From assembly GCA_019686145.1 (NCBI GenBank), contig JADGHK010000001.1, positions 1 to 27,102 on the forward strand: a stretch of DNA of 27,102 bases, written 5' to 3'. Both the position numbers and the translations under genes were made by a program. The DNA is from Bryobacteraceae bacterium (GTDB lineage: Bacteria > Acidobacteriota > Terriglobia > Bryobacterales > Bryobacteraceae). The notes beneath the pieces were generated by a model. The model saw only the letters and a program-made list of their open reading frames with translations, did not search any database and was not told the origin of the DNA. Below, in pieces: positions 7,701 through 15,406 of the stretch (position 1 is its first letter; every line of letters begins with the position of its first letter).

Positions 7701-9059
7701 CTACGGCGCTCCGAAACTGCCGAAATTGGGCAGTTTCCACTTGCCCAGCTTCTTGCCGAGCATTCCACCGGAAAATGTTTTCATCATCTTGCGCGCTTGC
7801 GCGTATTGCTTCAGCAGGTTATTGACATCCTGCACGCTGGTGCCGCTGCCTTTGGCGATGCGTCTCCGGCGTGAGCCGTTGATAATCATGTGATTTGCGC
7901 GTTCCTGCCTGGTCATCGAGTCGATGATCGCCACAACGCGCGTGATCTCTTTCTCATCGACCTTGACGTTCTTCAGATCCTTCAAGGGCCCGATTTGAGG
8001 CATCATGCCAAGCAGCCCTTCGAGCGGACCGAGCTTGCGGAGCTGCTTCAGCTGATCGCGAAAGTCCTCAAGTGTGAACTCGTTCTCGATCAGCTTCCGC
8101 TGCATCTCCTCGGCCTGCTTCTGGTCGATGGTCTGCTCCACCTTCTCGATCAGGGACAGCACGTCTCCCATGCCGAGAATGCGGGAGGCCGCCCGTTCCG
8201 GATGGAACGGCTCCAACGCATCAAACTTTTCGCCGACGCCGACAAACTTCAACGGCTGCCCGGTGACGTGACGAATTGAGAGGGCCGCTCCGCCGCGGGC
8301 GTCGCCGTCCATCTTCGTCAGGATCACGCCCGTGATCCCCAGCCGCTTGTGGAACTCATCGGCCGATTTGACGGCGTCCTGGCCGGTCATCGCGTCAGCG
8401 ACGAACAGGATCTCGGTCGGCTGGAGCGCTTCTTTCAGCTCCTGCAGCTCCGCCATCAGCTCGTCGTCGATATGGAGCCGTCCGGCGGTGTCGACCAGCA
8501 GGACATCCCGTCCCGTCTGGACAGCCTCACGCCGGGCCGCCTTGGCCAGATCGAGGGGTTTTTCTTCCCCGGGCGCCCCCTCATAGACCGGCAGCTTGAT
8601 ATCCCGGGCAATCACCGCAAGTTGCTGGCGGGCGGCCGGACGGTATACGTCGACCGAAACCATCAGCGGGCGGTTGCCGTTCTTTGAAAGGTAGCGCGCG
8701 AGCTTCCCGGTTGAGGTGGTCTTACCGGAACCCTGTAATCCGACAATCATGATAACTGTCGGCGGGTCATTCGCAAACCGTAGCCGGGACTGGTGGCTCC
8801 CAAGTACGCGGATGAGTTCGTCCCGGACAATCTTTACGACCTGCTGGGCAGGAGAAAGGGCGGTAAGCACTTCCTCCCCCATCGCTTTCGTCTTGACGGC
8901 TTCGATGAACTGCTTGACGACGCGGAAATGCACGTCGGCCTCAAGCAGCGCGACGCGGATTTCCTTCAGCGCCGCCTCCATATTCTCGGCCGTCAATTTC
9001 CCTTCGCCGCGCAGGTTCTTGAAGACCCGCTGCAGCTTCTCGGATAATGTGTCAAACAT
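7701..9059 (-). CDS. ffh: Signal recognition particle GTPase Ffh (SRP54)
   Basis: Ffh binds 4.5S RNA and signal sequences of nascent membrane proteins and docks on FtsY. The 452-residue product has the N-terminal helical domain (1-90), the G domain with GLQGSGKT at 107-114, DTAGR at 190-194 and TKMDG at 248-252, followed by GGAALS. The methionine-rich M domain (about 300-452) contains MIINGSRRRRIAKGSG, the RNA-binding motif, and ends in a Gly/Met/Lys-rich tail. The length is typical. The ATG at 9059 has no strong Shine-Dalgarno site. It heads the minus-strand run, with a perfect TATAAT about 70 bases upstream. No 4.5S RNA gene was seen nearby. Confidence 0.98.
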   Translation of the reverse strand: MFDTLSEKLQRVFKNLRGEGKLTAENMEAALKEIRVALLEADVHFRVVKQFIEAVKTKAMGEEVLTALSPAQQVVKIVRDELIRVLGSHQSRLRFANDPPTVIMIVGLQGSGKTTSTGKLARYLSKNGNRPLMVSVDVYRPAARQQLAVIARDIKLPVYEGAPGEEKPLDLAKAARREAVQTGRDVLLVDTAGRLHIDDELMAELQELKEALQPTEILFVADAMTGQDAVKSADEFHKRLGITGVILTKMDGDARGGAALSIRHVTGQPLKFVGVGEKFDALEPFHPERAASRILGMGDVLSLIEKVEQTIDQKQAEEMQRKLIENEFTLEDFRDQLKQLRKLGPLEGLLGMMPQIGPLKDLKNVKVDEKEITRVVAIIDSMTRQERANHMIINGSRRRRIAKGSGTSVQDVNNLLKQYAQARKMMKTFSGGMLGKKLGKWKLPNFGSFGAP

Positions 9060-9128
9060 GATGGGGTTCGGATCGCTCTGAATTACAGGAGAGTTTCCGA
9101 CGCACTACCGCATGATGGCAGTCTCTTC

Positions 9129-9158
9129 ATTATAGAAAAACCGGGCCGCGATTGCACA
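9129..9158 (-). promoter_or_regulatory. Putative sigma-70 promoter of the ffh-rpsP operon
   Basis: On the minus strand a perfect TATAAT lies at 9129-9134, preceded by a T-rich stretch. The best -35 candidate is weak (TGTGCA at 9153-9158, 18-bp spacer). It would start transcription near 9122 and give a leader of about 60 nt before ffh. Confidence 0.55.
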
Positions 9159-9197
9159 CGCGCGGAAGACGCCCCCTTTGCCGCATCCCTAAAAAGA

Positions 9198-9227
9198 TTC
9201 AAGACGGCGCCTCCTCAACTCGATAAG
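9198..9227 (+). promoter_or_regulatory. Weak candidate promoter for the TonB-domain gene
   Basis: TTCAAG at 9198-9203 and GATAAG at 9222-9227 are separated by 18 bp. Both boxes are imperfect (3 and 4 of 6 matches), and no better candidate is visible between 9135 and 9259. Confidence 0.25.
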
Positions 9228-9259
9228 TGCCTTGAGACATTTTACGTGAGGAGCGATTG

Positions 9260-9610
9260 ATGAATTCTGTGAAAACAGCTGTCCTTGCTGCCCTTCTCGT
9301 ACTTGGGGCAGGCAGCTCGAAGGCTGAGCTGAGGTTAACCATGGCCGAGGCGACTCAGGCCGCGATCTCTTCTCCCCGTCCCCAATACAGTCCCATTGCG
9401 CAAAAGATGAAGGTTTCGGGTGATGTCGTGGTGGAGGCCCGGATTTCTGAAACGGGAACCGTTGAGGATGTGAAGGTGATCAGCGGGAACGCTTTGCTGA
9501 CGCCGAACGTTGTGAAGACCGTTAAGGATTGGAAATTCAAGCCGTTCCAGGAGAACGGGGCGCCGACCCGGGCGGTGGCAACGCTCAAGTTCAGCTTCAA
9601 GATGAATTAG
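9260..9610 (+). CDS. Exported protein with a TonB C-terminal domain
   Basis: The 116-residue product starts at the ATG at 9260, which has GAGGAG at 9248-9253 six bases before it; the frame also allows a TTG one codon earlier. Residues 1-22 form a signal peptide (VKTAVLAALLVLGAGSSKA). The mature part is a single TonB_C-like domain, recognisable from YSPIAQKMKVSGDVVVEARI, the ETGTVEDVKVISGN step and VVKTVKDWKFKPF.ENGAP. There is no N-terminal membrane anchor and no Pro-rich spanner, so it cannot be a classical energy transducer anchored to ExbB/ExbD. Such short stand-alone domains are common in acidobacteria and their function is unknown. It is 24 bp upstream of a chemoreceptor gene and probably co-transcribed with it. 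Confidence 0.85.
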   Translation: MNSVKTAVLAALLVLGAGSSKAELRLTMAEATQAAISSPRPQYSPIAQKMKVSGDVVVEARISETGTVEDVKVISGNALLTPNVVKTVKDWKFKPFQENGAPTRAVATLKFSFKMN

Positions 9611-9634
9611 TAGATCGCCCGACTGGAGGATAAC

Positions 9635-11101
9635 GTGAAGAGCAAAGGCGCCCTGGGGCGAGCCCTGAACGGAAGTGTACTGGCTGTACTCGTTCTGGTT
9701 ACGATTCTCGGAACGAGTTCCATCGTTGTGAGTCGCAATCTCGGCTCGCGCCTCGACGAGGCCATCAACAACACGGCCCGGCAGCAGATGATCGCCGGAC
9801 AGATCAGCACGGCGGCTGCCGACCTGGTGGCGATCGAGCGAGGGCTCGCCACCGCGACGCTGCTGCAGAAGCCGGAAGCCGCCGAAGCCTTCAAGCGGGA
9901 CTTCGAGGCTTCCGATGACCTGACGCGCCGGCTTTTGGATGAATTCCTGGGGCTTTCTCTCGCTCCGTCGACGAGATCGCTTGTCGAAGACCTGAAGGCG
10001 GACCATGCTGCCGCGGGCCGCATGCACGAGACGATCATCGCCGCAATGCAGCGCCAGGAGATGGACAAAGCTCTCCAGATGCTCGAATCCGGGCTGCTGC
10101 CGAAGCTTCAGCAGGTCAGCTCGGGTGCCAAGAAGCTGGTGCAGGAGCAGGGAGAACAACTGAAGCACGTATCGGAGTCGACCGCCTCGACGGAGCTGAT
10201 CAGCCTGATTGTGACAGTTGGCGTCACGCTCATCTGCCTGGCGATGGGAGGAGTGGCGTTCATGGTCGTGCGCAGAACCACCCGGACGCTGCGCTCTATC
10301 AGCACCAGGCTCGCCGACTGCGCCGAACACGTTTCACTCGGCTCGAATCAGATCACTGCTGCGAGCCGGACGCTCGCCGAAGGGGCTGCCCGGCAGGCAG
10401 CGTCGCTTGAAGAAACGTCCGCGTCGAGCCAGGAGATGAGCTCGCTCACGCAGCGCAACGCTGAAAGCACGCGCCAGGCGACTGCGCTCATGGATCAGGT
10501 CGACGCCGAGGTGAGAAACGCCAACATCACCCTGGAGCAGATGCTTCAGAGCATGAACGAAATCCGCGGTTCGAGCGAGAAGATCGCGAGAATTATCAAA
10601 GTCATCGACGAAATCTCGTTCCAGACCAACATCCTCGCGTTGAACGCCGCGGTTGAGGCAGCCAGAGCGGGTGAAGCCGGCATGGGATTCGCCGTGGTTG
10701 CAGAAGAAGTTCGCAACCTGGCCGGGCGCTGCGCTACCGCAGCACGCGACACCGCAGCCCTGATCGAGGAATCCATTCAGACATCCGCGACGGGAGCTGA
10801 GAAGCTGAACATGATGGCGAGCGCCATTCAGAGCATCACGCGGAGTGCGGAGCGCGTTCGGACGATTGTCCAGCAGGTGAACGCCGGCAGCGAAGAGCAG
10901 GCCCGTGGCATCGAGCACGTCGCTTCTGCTCTCAATCAAATCGAGCGCGTGACGCAGCAGAACGCCTCCAGCTCTCAGGAGTCCGCTTCCGCCAGCGAGT
11001 CCATGCGAAGCCAGGCGGACAGGCTACTCGAGGTGGTTGGTCAACTCGTTGCGCTCGTGGGTGAGAGCGAAGCAGCGGAAGGGGCCCGAAGAAGGGCTTG
11101 A
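9635..11101 (+). CDS. Methyl-accepting chemotaxis protein, transmembrane
   Basis: This is a chemoreceptor-type signal transducer of 488 residues. The GTG start at 9635 has GGAGGA at 9625-9630. Membrane segment 1 lies at about 13-34 and segment 2 at about 188-212; the 150-residue periplasmic part between them is helical and resembles a four-helix-bundle sensor. After segment 2 a short helix (RRTTRTLRSISTRLADCAEH) leads directly into the signalling domain, with no recognisable complete HAMP. The conserved signalling tip spans about 326-355 (ISFQTNILALNAAVEAARAG, then GFAVVAEEVRNLA). Methylation-type ASLEETSASSQEM and ASSSQESA helices flank it. There is no C-terminal receptor pentapeptide for CheR/CheB docking. 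No che genes are in the window, so it must signal to a kinase encoded elsewhere. The ligand is unknown. Confidence 0.93.
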   Translation: MKSKGALGRALNGSVLAVLVLVTILGTSSIVVSRNLGSRLDEAINNTARQQMIAGQISTAAADLVAIERGLATATLLQKPEAAEAFKRDFEASDDLTRRLLDEFLGLSLAPSTRSLVEDLKADHAAAGRMHETIIAAMQRQEMDKALQMLESGLLPKLQQVSSGAKKLVQEQGEQLKHVSESTASTELISLIVTVGVTLICLAMGGVAFMVVRRTTRTLRSISTRLADCAEHVSLGSNQITAASRTLAEGAARQAASLEETSASSQEMSSLTQRNAESTRQATALMDQVDAEVRNANITLEQMLQSMNEIRGSSEKIARIIKVIDEISFQTNILALNAAVEAARAGEAGMGFAVVAEEVRNLAGRCATAARDTAALIEESIQTSATGAEKLNMMASAIQSITRSAERVRTIVQQVNAGSEEQARGIEHVASALNQIERVTQQNASSSQESASASESMRSQADRLLEVVGQLVALVGESEAAEGARRRA

Positions 11102-11116
11102 ATCTCCGTCGGGATA

Positions 11117-11145
11117 CGATGAGCCGCAGCCGATGCGGCTCATCG
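11117..11145. terminator. Perfect stem-loop between convergent genes
   Basis: An 11-bp perfect stem (CGATGAGCCGC / GCGGCTCATCG) surrounds a 7-nt loop. It fills the 45-bp gap between the chemoreceptor stop and the BON-gene stop. No T-tract follows on either strand. Its position suggests a bidirectional terminator or 3'-end stabiliser. Confidence 0.6.
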
Positions 11146-11146
11146 C

Positions 11147-11449
11147 CTAAAGCGGGAGAGAGCTCTTCACCTGCAATTGGTTGTTTACCGCTCGCACTCC
11201 CTTCACTTTCTTGGCGAGCTTTTCCGCTTTCTGCCGGGCTTTTTCCTTGTCCACTGTTCCTTTCAGCGTGACAACGCCGTCCTTCACGTCCACCGTAAGC
11301 GCTCCGCCCTTTACTTCCGGATCGCTGACTAACCGCTGCCTCACCCTGTCGTAGATTTCATCGTCCGATTTCCCGTCCTGAGCAGAAAGCGCTGATACCG
11401 AAGAAAGCGCGATCAGCATAGCCAGGAGGAGAGATAGCAAAAGCTTCAT
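11147..11449 (-). CDS. Exported BON-domain protein
   Basis: The 100-residue product starts with a signal peptide (MKLLLSLLLAMLIALSSVSALSA). The mature part is a single BON domain: DDEIYDRVRQRLVSDPEV, GALTVDVKDGVVTLKGTVD, then KARQKAEKLAKKVKGVRAVNNQLQV. BON domains in OsmY-type proteins act in the periplasm and are thought to bind phospholipid or other envelope components. The ATG at 11449 overlaps the era stop by 4 bp and has GAAGGAAG just upstream, so it is the last gene of the phoH-ybeY-corC-era operon. A secreted protein coupled to the cytoplasmic GTPase Era is unusual, and the functional reason is unknown. Confidence 0.9.
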   Translation of the reverse strand: MKLLLSLLLAMLIALSSVSALSAQDGKSDDEIYDRVRQRLVSDPEVKGGALTVDVKDGVVTLKGTVDKEKARQKAEKLAKKVKGVRAVNNQLQVKSSLPL

Positions 11450-12378
11450 TCTTCCTTCGCCTCAATACCGGCCACGGTGTGCCAGTCCAACTCGTTGAGA
11501 AACTCGTTGTTCTCGCGCCAGCCGGGCCGCACTTTCACATACAGTTCGAGAAAGATCTTCCGGCCGAGCAAAGCTTCCATTTCCTGACGGGCCGCAGTGC
11601 CAATTTTCTTCAGCATGGCGCCCTTGGCCCCGATCACGATCGCTTTCTGGCCTTCCTTCTCTACATAAATCGTAGCGCTGATTCTGGTAAGCCGGGGTGT
11701 TTCTTCCCAGTAGTCGATCAGGACCGCAGCCGAATGCGGCACTTCCTGCCGGGTTTCGTGAAGGACCTTCTCGCGTATCAGCTCCGCGCAGAGAAAACGC
11801 TCCGGCTGATCGGTAAGGTAGTCGGAAGGGAAATACTGGGGACCTTCGGGGAGCCGCTCGATCAGCATGGACCGCAGCTCGTCCAACCCCTCCCCGGTTC
11901 GCGCTGAAATCGGCAGATACTCTGCGAAGTCGTACAGCTCGCGGTAGCGATCGAAAAGCGGCAGCAATGGGCTCTTGTCCTTCAGCTTGTCGATCTTATT
12001 TGCGAGCAGAATGACGGGAGTGTCGACGCGGCGGATCATGTCGACTGCCTCTGCATCCCGCTCCTGGAACGGAAGCGTGGCGTCCACGAGAAACAGCAGC
12101 AGATCCCTGCCGTCCAGGGCTGCCCGCACCGATTCCATCATACGTTTGTTGAACGTGGTATCGGAGCGATGGATTCCAGGCGTGTCAAGGAAGACCACCT
12201 GTGCATTCGGAAGCGTCAGAACGCCCTGAATGGAGGTTCGCGTCGTCTGGGGCTTATCGGCGACGATCGCCAGCTTGGTCCCGACGAGGGTGTTCAGCAA
12301 CGTGGATTTGCCTGTATTGGGCCTGCCGACAATCGAGACGAAGCCGGAAACAAAACGATCGCTAGGTGTTGTAGCCAT
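11446..12378 (-). CDS. era: GTPase Era, 16S rRNA-binding ribosome assembly factor
   Basis: Era binds the 3' end of 16S rRNA and couples 30S maturation to growth. The open frame extends to 12501, but family alignment places the start at the ATG at 12378 (310 residues), just before FVSIVGRPNTGKSTLLN. The motifs are G1 GRPNTGKS at 18-25, G2 KPQTTRTSI, G3 DTPGIH at 65-70 and G4 NKID at 127-130. The C-terminal KH domain contains VIGAKGAMLKKIGTAARQEM and ends with VRPGWRENNEFLNEL. This start lies inside the last codons of corC (17-bp overlap), consistent with coupled translation. The 41 extra N-terminal residues of the longer frame are an antisense-free but unconserved extension read within corC. 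Confidence 0.96.
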   Translation of the reverse strand: MATTPSDRFVSGFVSIVGRPNTGKSTLLNTLVGTKLAIVADKPQTTRTSIQGVLTLPNAQVVFLDTPGIHRSDTTFNKRMMESVRAALDGRDLLLFLVDATLPFQERDAEAVDMIRRVDTPVILLANKIDKLKDKSPLLPLFDRYRELYDFAEYLPISARTGEGLDELRSMLIERLPEGPQYFPSDYLTDQPERFLCAELIREKVLHETRQEVPHSAAVLIDYWEETPRLTRISATIYVEKEGQKAIVIGAKGAMLKKIGTAARQEMEALLGRKIFLELYVKVRPGWRENNEFLNELDWHTVAGIEAKEE

Positions 12379-13642
12379 CTTTCGTTGCCGTTTCTTTAGG
12401 AATGCGCGAAATGCGAACCTGCTCAACGCGCAATTCATTGCCGGCAAGCACCTCGATACGGATCCCGTCCCGTTCGACAACCTCTCCCGGAGCGGGAACA
12501 CGACCCAGCCATTCGCTTACCAGACCGCCGACCGTCGTGGACTCTGTCTCAGCTTCAGGGCGGAACTCCACCAGGTCGCTTAAATGATCCAGGTCGAAGC
12601 TGCCTGAAACGACGTAAGCGCCGCTATCTTCCACGGTGATATCCCGTGCCGGTTCGTGTTCGTCCCGTATCTCGCCGAAGATCTCTTCCACCAGATCTTC
12701 CATTGTCACGATCCCTGCGGTGTTGCCGTACTCATCCACTACAACTACCATATGGGTTCCGTCACGCTGCATTTCGCGCAGCAGGTCGTCGACGGCTTTC
12801 GTCTCAGGCACCGGGCGGATGGGACGCAAAAGCTCGCGGACCGTGTGACTCTCTCTCGTATCGGGATCGACTTCAAACATGTCGCGAACATGGACGAAGC
12901 CGATAATGTGGTCGATATCGCCTTCATAGACCGGGATTCGCGAGTATTGTTCGTGCACGACGAGCTGGCGGAGCTGCTCCAGAGACTTGTCGCTCGGGAT
13001 GGCGATGATATTGGGGCGGGGAGTCATCACCTCGCGGACCTGCTTGTCGCCGAACGACATCACAGATTGAATCAGCTTCCGGTCTTCTTCCTCGATAATG
13101 CCTTCTTCCGTGCCGGCCGTAATCAGCGCGTCAATGTGTTCGGCTGAATTCGCCTCCTCTTCCGGATGCTCCTTGCCGTTCCCGATTTCAACCAGCGTCT
13201 GGAAGAACGTAAGCACGCTGATGAGCGGGCGCGTTACGATCGTCACCAGTTTGAGCGCCGGGAGAACCGGCAGGATCCAGTGGCCGCTCGTTCGCTTGTA
13301 AAGCGCCTGGGGAATCAGGTAGGAGCCGGTAATGAGAGCCACCCATGAGAGCACGAAGGTTTCCGTGAAGGTCTGCCAGAACGGCGGTCCCTGGACCTGC
13401 ACGAGTGAGAGGATCACCAGCGTGAGAAGCGCCAGTGTGCTGTGTTTGAGCACAGAGAATGTAAGTGCTCCCTGATCGCCCTTCAGTCCCAGACGGTCTT
13501 CCAATTCTTCCTTGAAGTATGTAAGAGCCGCGGACTCCCGCACGAGGAGACGCAGCGATTCCAGATAGAGGTGCTGGAGATATGCGGTCAGAATCAGGAA
13601 CAGATAGAGGACGACTGCAACCGCGCCTAGCAATACAATCAT
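12362..13642 (-). CDS. CorC/HlyC-family membrane protein with CBS pair
   Basis: This is a 426-residue member of the CNNM/CorC (hemolysin-related) family, linked to magnesium and cobalt efflux or resistance. The N-terminus carries membrane segments at about 3-25, 65-85, 95-110 and 125-150 in a DUF21-like arrangement. A tandem CBS module starts near VREVMTPRPNIIAIPSD and contains SRIPVYEGDIDHIIGFVHVRD and MVVVVDEYGNTAGIVTMEDLVEEIFGEI. The C-terminal CorC_HlyC domain follows (SGSFDLDHLSDL, TVGGLVSEWLGRVPAPGE). It overlaps ybeY by 4 bp upstream and era by 17 bp downstream. The ybeY-corC neighbourhood is widely conserved. Confidence 0.92.
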   Translation of the reverse strand: MIVLLGAVAVVLYLFLILTAYLQHLYLESLRLLVRESAALTYFKEELEDRLGLKGDQGALTFSVLKHSTLALLTLVILSLVQVQGPPFWQTFTETFVLSWVALITGSYLIPQALYKRTSGHWILPVLPALKLVTIVTRPLISVLTFFQTLVEIGNGKEHPEEEANSAEHIDALITAGTEEGIIEEEDRKLIQSVMSFGDKQVREVMTPRPNIIAIPSDKSLEQLRQLVVHEQYSRIPVYEGDIDHIIGFVHVRDMFEVDPDTRESHTVRELLRPIRPVPETKAVDDLLREMQRDGTHMVVVVDEYGNTAGIVTMEDLVEEIFGEIRDEHEPARDITVEDSGAYVVSGSFDLDHLSDLVEFRPEAETESTTVGGLVSEWLGRVPAPGEVVERDGIRIEVLAGNELRVEQVRISRIPKETATKDGYNT

Positions 13643-14085
13643 CGCCGCCCTCGCTCAATCAGGCCGTCAGGCAAATCGAACTTCTTGCGCCATCTTGCCT
13701 CTGCCCGGGCCATCTGGCCGCGGTCCGTCTCGTGGTCCATGCCGAGCAGGTGCAGCAGGCCGTGAAGCATCAGGATGCGGATTTCCGTCTCGCGGTCATG
13801 TCCAAACTCACGCGCCTGTTCTGCCGCGCGCTGGACGGAGATCGCCATCTCTCCGAGAGCTTCGCCGTCGAGCGCGGGAAATGAGAGAACATCCGTCGGG
13901 TAATCCTTTCCGAGGAAGTCGCGGTTTAACCTGCGAAGCTCACGATCGTCGGTAAGCAGACAGAAGAAGGGCTTGCCCTGCGCGACTTCTCGCCGCAGCA
14001 GATCGGCAAACTTCCTCAGCTCGCCTCGCTTCAGATCCCGAGGGGTGCGAAGGTACAGCAGCGGACTACTATCACCGGGAGACAT
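13639..14085 (-). CDS. ybeY: Endoribonuclease YbeY (rRNA maturation)
   Basis: YbeY is a zinc-dependent single-strand endoribonuclease needed for 16S rRNA 3'-end processing and ribosome quality control. The 148-residue product shows the family signature HGLLHLLGMDH with metal ligands His108, His112 and His118. It also has the upstream LNRDFLGKDYPTDVLSFP segment and GEMAISV. The length is typical. It starts 9 bp after phoH and its stop overlaps the corC ATG by 4 bp. The phoH-ybeY-corC-era order supports the assignment. Confidence 0.96.
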   Translation of the reverse strand: MSPGDSSPLLYLRTPRDLKRGELRKFADLLRREVAQGKPFFCLLTDDRELRRLNRDFLGKDYPTDVLSFPALDGEALGEMAISVQRAAEQAREFGHDRETEIRILMLHGLLHLLGMDHETDRGQMARAEARWRKKFDLPDGLIERGRR

Positions 14086-14094
14086 CAGGTCTAA

Positions 14095-15162
14095 TCAGGC
14101 GCTCGGAAGCTCGGAGGCGGACGGAGCGCCTGAAGGCGGTAGGGACATACTTCGCTGCGACGCCTGCCGCTCGCCGGAGTCTGTGAGATTCAGCTTGAGC
14201 GAAAGCTGATGGCCGGTGTGCGCCTCGTGGTAGCTTTCGTAGGCTTTCACGATGCGCTGCACCAGCGTGTGCCGGACCACATCTTTCTCATCAAAGTGAA
14301 TGAAGCTAATACCCTCGACGCCTTTGAGTACGTCCATTGCGTCAACAAGACCGCTCTTACGGCCCGCCGGCAAATCGATCTGAGTCACATCGCCGGTCAC
14401 GACCATTTTGGAGTTGAAACCGGTGCGAGTCAGCACCATTTTCATCTGCTCGGTGGTGCTGTTCTGTGCCTCATCGAGGATGATAAAGCTGTCGTTGAGC
14501 GTACGCCCGCGCATGAAAGCGATCGGCGCCACCTCGATCACGTTCCGTTCGAGCAGCTTCTCAACCTTTTCTGAATCCAGCATGTCGTACAAGGCATCGT
14601 ACAGGGGGCGGAGGTACGGATCGACCTTCTCCTGCAACGTGCCCGGCAGGAAGCCAAGCCGTTCGCCTGCTTCGACTGCAGGCCGGGTCAGAATGATCCT
14701 CGAAACCCGCTTTCCGAGCAGCGCTGAGACTCCCATCGCGACGGCAAGATACGTCTTACCCGTACCGGCTGGACCGATGCCGAAGACGAGGTCGTGCCGC
14801 TCAATTGCGTCGATATAACGCCGCTGGTTCAGCGTCTTTGGCGCCAGAACCTTCTTGCCAAAGCTACGCTGGCGCCCGCTTTCGACAAGACCCCGGAGAG
14901 TGGCGTCGCTATCGGCGGTCAGGACGCGGAGGTAGCTGTTCAGGTCGCCGTTGCTGAACTGATGTCCCTCTCGTATCAGGTTGAAGTAGTCCAACAAGAT
15001 ACTTTGAGCGCGGGAGGCGTTTTCCGCATCTCCCTCAATCTCCAGGGAGTCATCGAGCAGGCGAGTTTTGACTTTCAAACCGTCTTCAAGAAGACGGATA
15101 TTTTCATCGCGGGTCCCGAAAAGGGACTCGATGCCGCGGCTGGTCTGCACGCTTACTTTCAT
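14095..15162 (-). CDS. phoH: PhoH-like ATPase
   Basis: PhoH/YbeZ proteins are cytoplasmic ATPases with RNA-helicase-like activity that act together with YbeY in rRNA maturation. The 355-residue product has an N-terminal KH-like region (about 1-90), then the P-loop GPAGTGKT at 130-137, LTRPAVEAGERLGFLPG, the Walker B FIILDEAQN with Asp230-Glu231, and VVTGDVTQIDLP. The last 35 residues are a low-complexity Ser/Pro/Ala tail. It is the first gene of the operon. The ATG at 15162 lacks a good Shine-Dalgarno site. The predicted promoter at 15305-15334 gives a leader of about 135 nt. Confidence 0.96.
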   Translation of the reverse strand: MKVSVQTSRGIESLFGTRDENIRLLEDGLKVKTRLLDDSLEIEGDAENASRAQSILLDYFNLIREGHQFSNGDLNSYLRVLTADSDATLRGLVESGRQRSFGKKVLAPKTLNQRRYIDAIERHDLVFGIGPAGTGKTYLAVAMGVSALLGKRVSRIILTRPAVEAGERLGFLPGTLQEKVDPYLRPLYDALYDMLDSEKVEKLLERNVIEVAPIAFMRGRTLNDSFIILDEAQNSTTEQMKMVLTRTGFNSKMVVTGDVTQIDLPAGRKSGLVDAMDVLKGVEGISFIHFDEKDVVRHTLVQRIVKAYESYHEAHTGHQLSLKLNLTDSGERQASQRSMSLPPSGAPSASELPSA

Positions 15163-15194
15163 CTGTTGTTCGGGGAGCGCTTCACACGCAACAA

Positions 15195-15213
15195 ACGCCC
15201 GCTTCCTGGGCGT
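15195..15213 (-). other. Small stem-loop in the phoH leader
   Basis: ACGCCC at 15195-15200 pairs with GGGCGT at 15208-15213 around a 7-nt loop. It lies about 30-50 nt before the phoH ATG. It could influence translation, but this is speculative. Confidence 0.25.
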
Positions 15214-15304
15214 ACTGACGGTTCAGGGGGTACACGAATCACGTTGGGTGGGATAACGAACACCGGCGTCCGCGAGCGCGGAAGGGATAGTAACATCCTG
15301 TTTC

Positions 15305-15334
15305 AGTATAGCAGACGATACCGGGTGAACTCAA
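15305..15334 (-). promoter_or_regulatory. Extended -10 promoter of the phoH operon
   Basis: On the minus strand TGCTATACT (15305-15313) is an extended -10 element with TATACT. TTGAGT at 15329-15334 serves as -35 with an 18-bp spacer. Transcription would start near 15298. The region 15163-15534 (372 bp) has no convincing gene; it holds this promoter, the small leader stem-loop, a second TGCTATAC copy and a CATGCCG inverted repeat. Confidence 0.6.
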
Positions 15335-15380
15335 TGAAAAAGATCGCCGGGCGGCGCGTAGGGGCCCACGTGGCTGGTTC

Positions 15381-15406
15381 CATGCCGTATAGCAGTACTC
15401 GGCATG
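15381..15406. repeat. Inverted repeat CATGCCG...CGGCATG enclosing a second TGCTATAC
   Basis: CATGCCG (15381-15387) and CGGCATG (15400-15406) are perfect inverted arms separated by 12 nt. Together with the last G of the left arm, the spacer contains GTATAGCAG (15387-15395), the same nonamer as in the phoH promoter 81 bp away. It may be an operator or a second upstream promoter; no function is established. Confidence 0.35.

Noticed and set aside
7669..7740. N-terminal extension of S16 in the open frame
   Set aside because: It overlaps the end of ffh and precedes the conserved S16 start; AGGAG upstream of 7668 supports the short form.
9204..9259. Possible 4.5S RNA or riboswitch between ffh and the TonB-domain gene
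   Set aside because: I could not find a conserved GGAA-type SRP loop or any riboswitch core; the 200-bp gap is explained by divergent promoters.
9335..10330. A 331-codon open frame on the minus strand opposite the TonB-domain and chemoreceptor genes
   Set aside because: It lies opposite two well-supported genes, has Arg/His/Leu-rich composition typical of an antisense shadow in GC-rich DNA, and no recognisable motif.
12379..12501. 41-residue N-terminal extension of Era
   Set aside because: It is read inside corC and is not part of the family; the usual Era start is at 12378.
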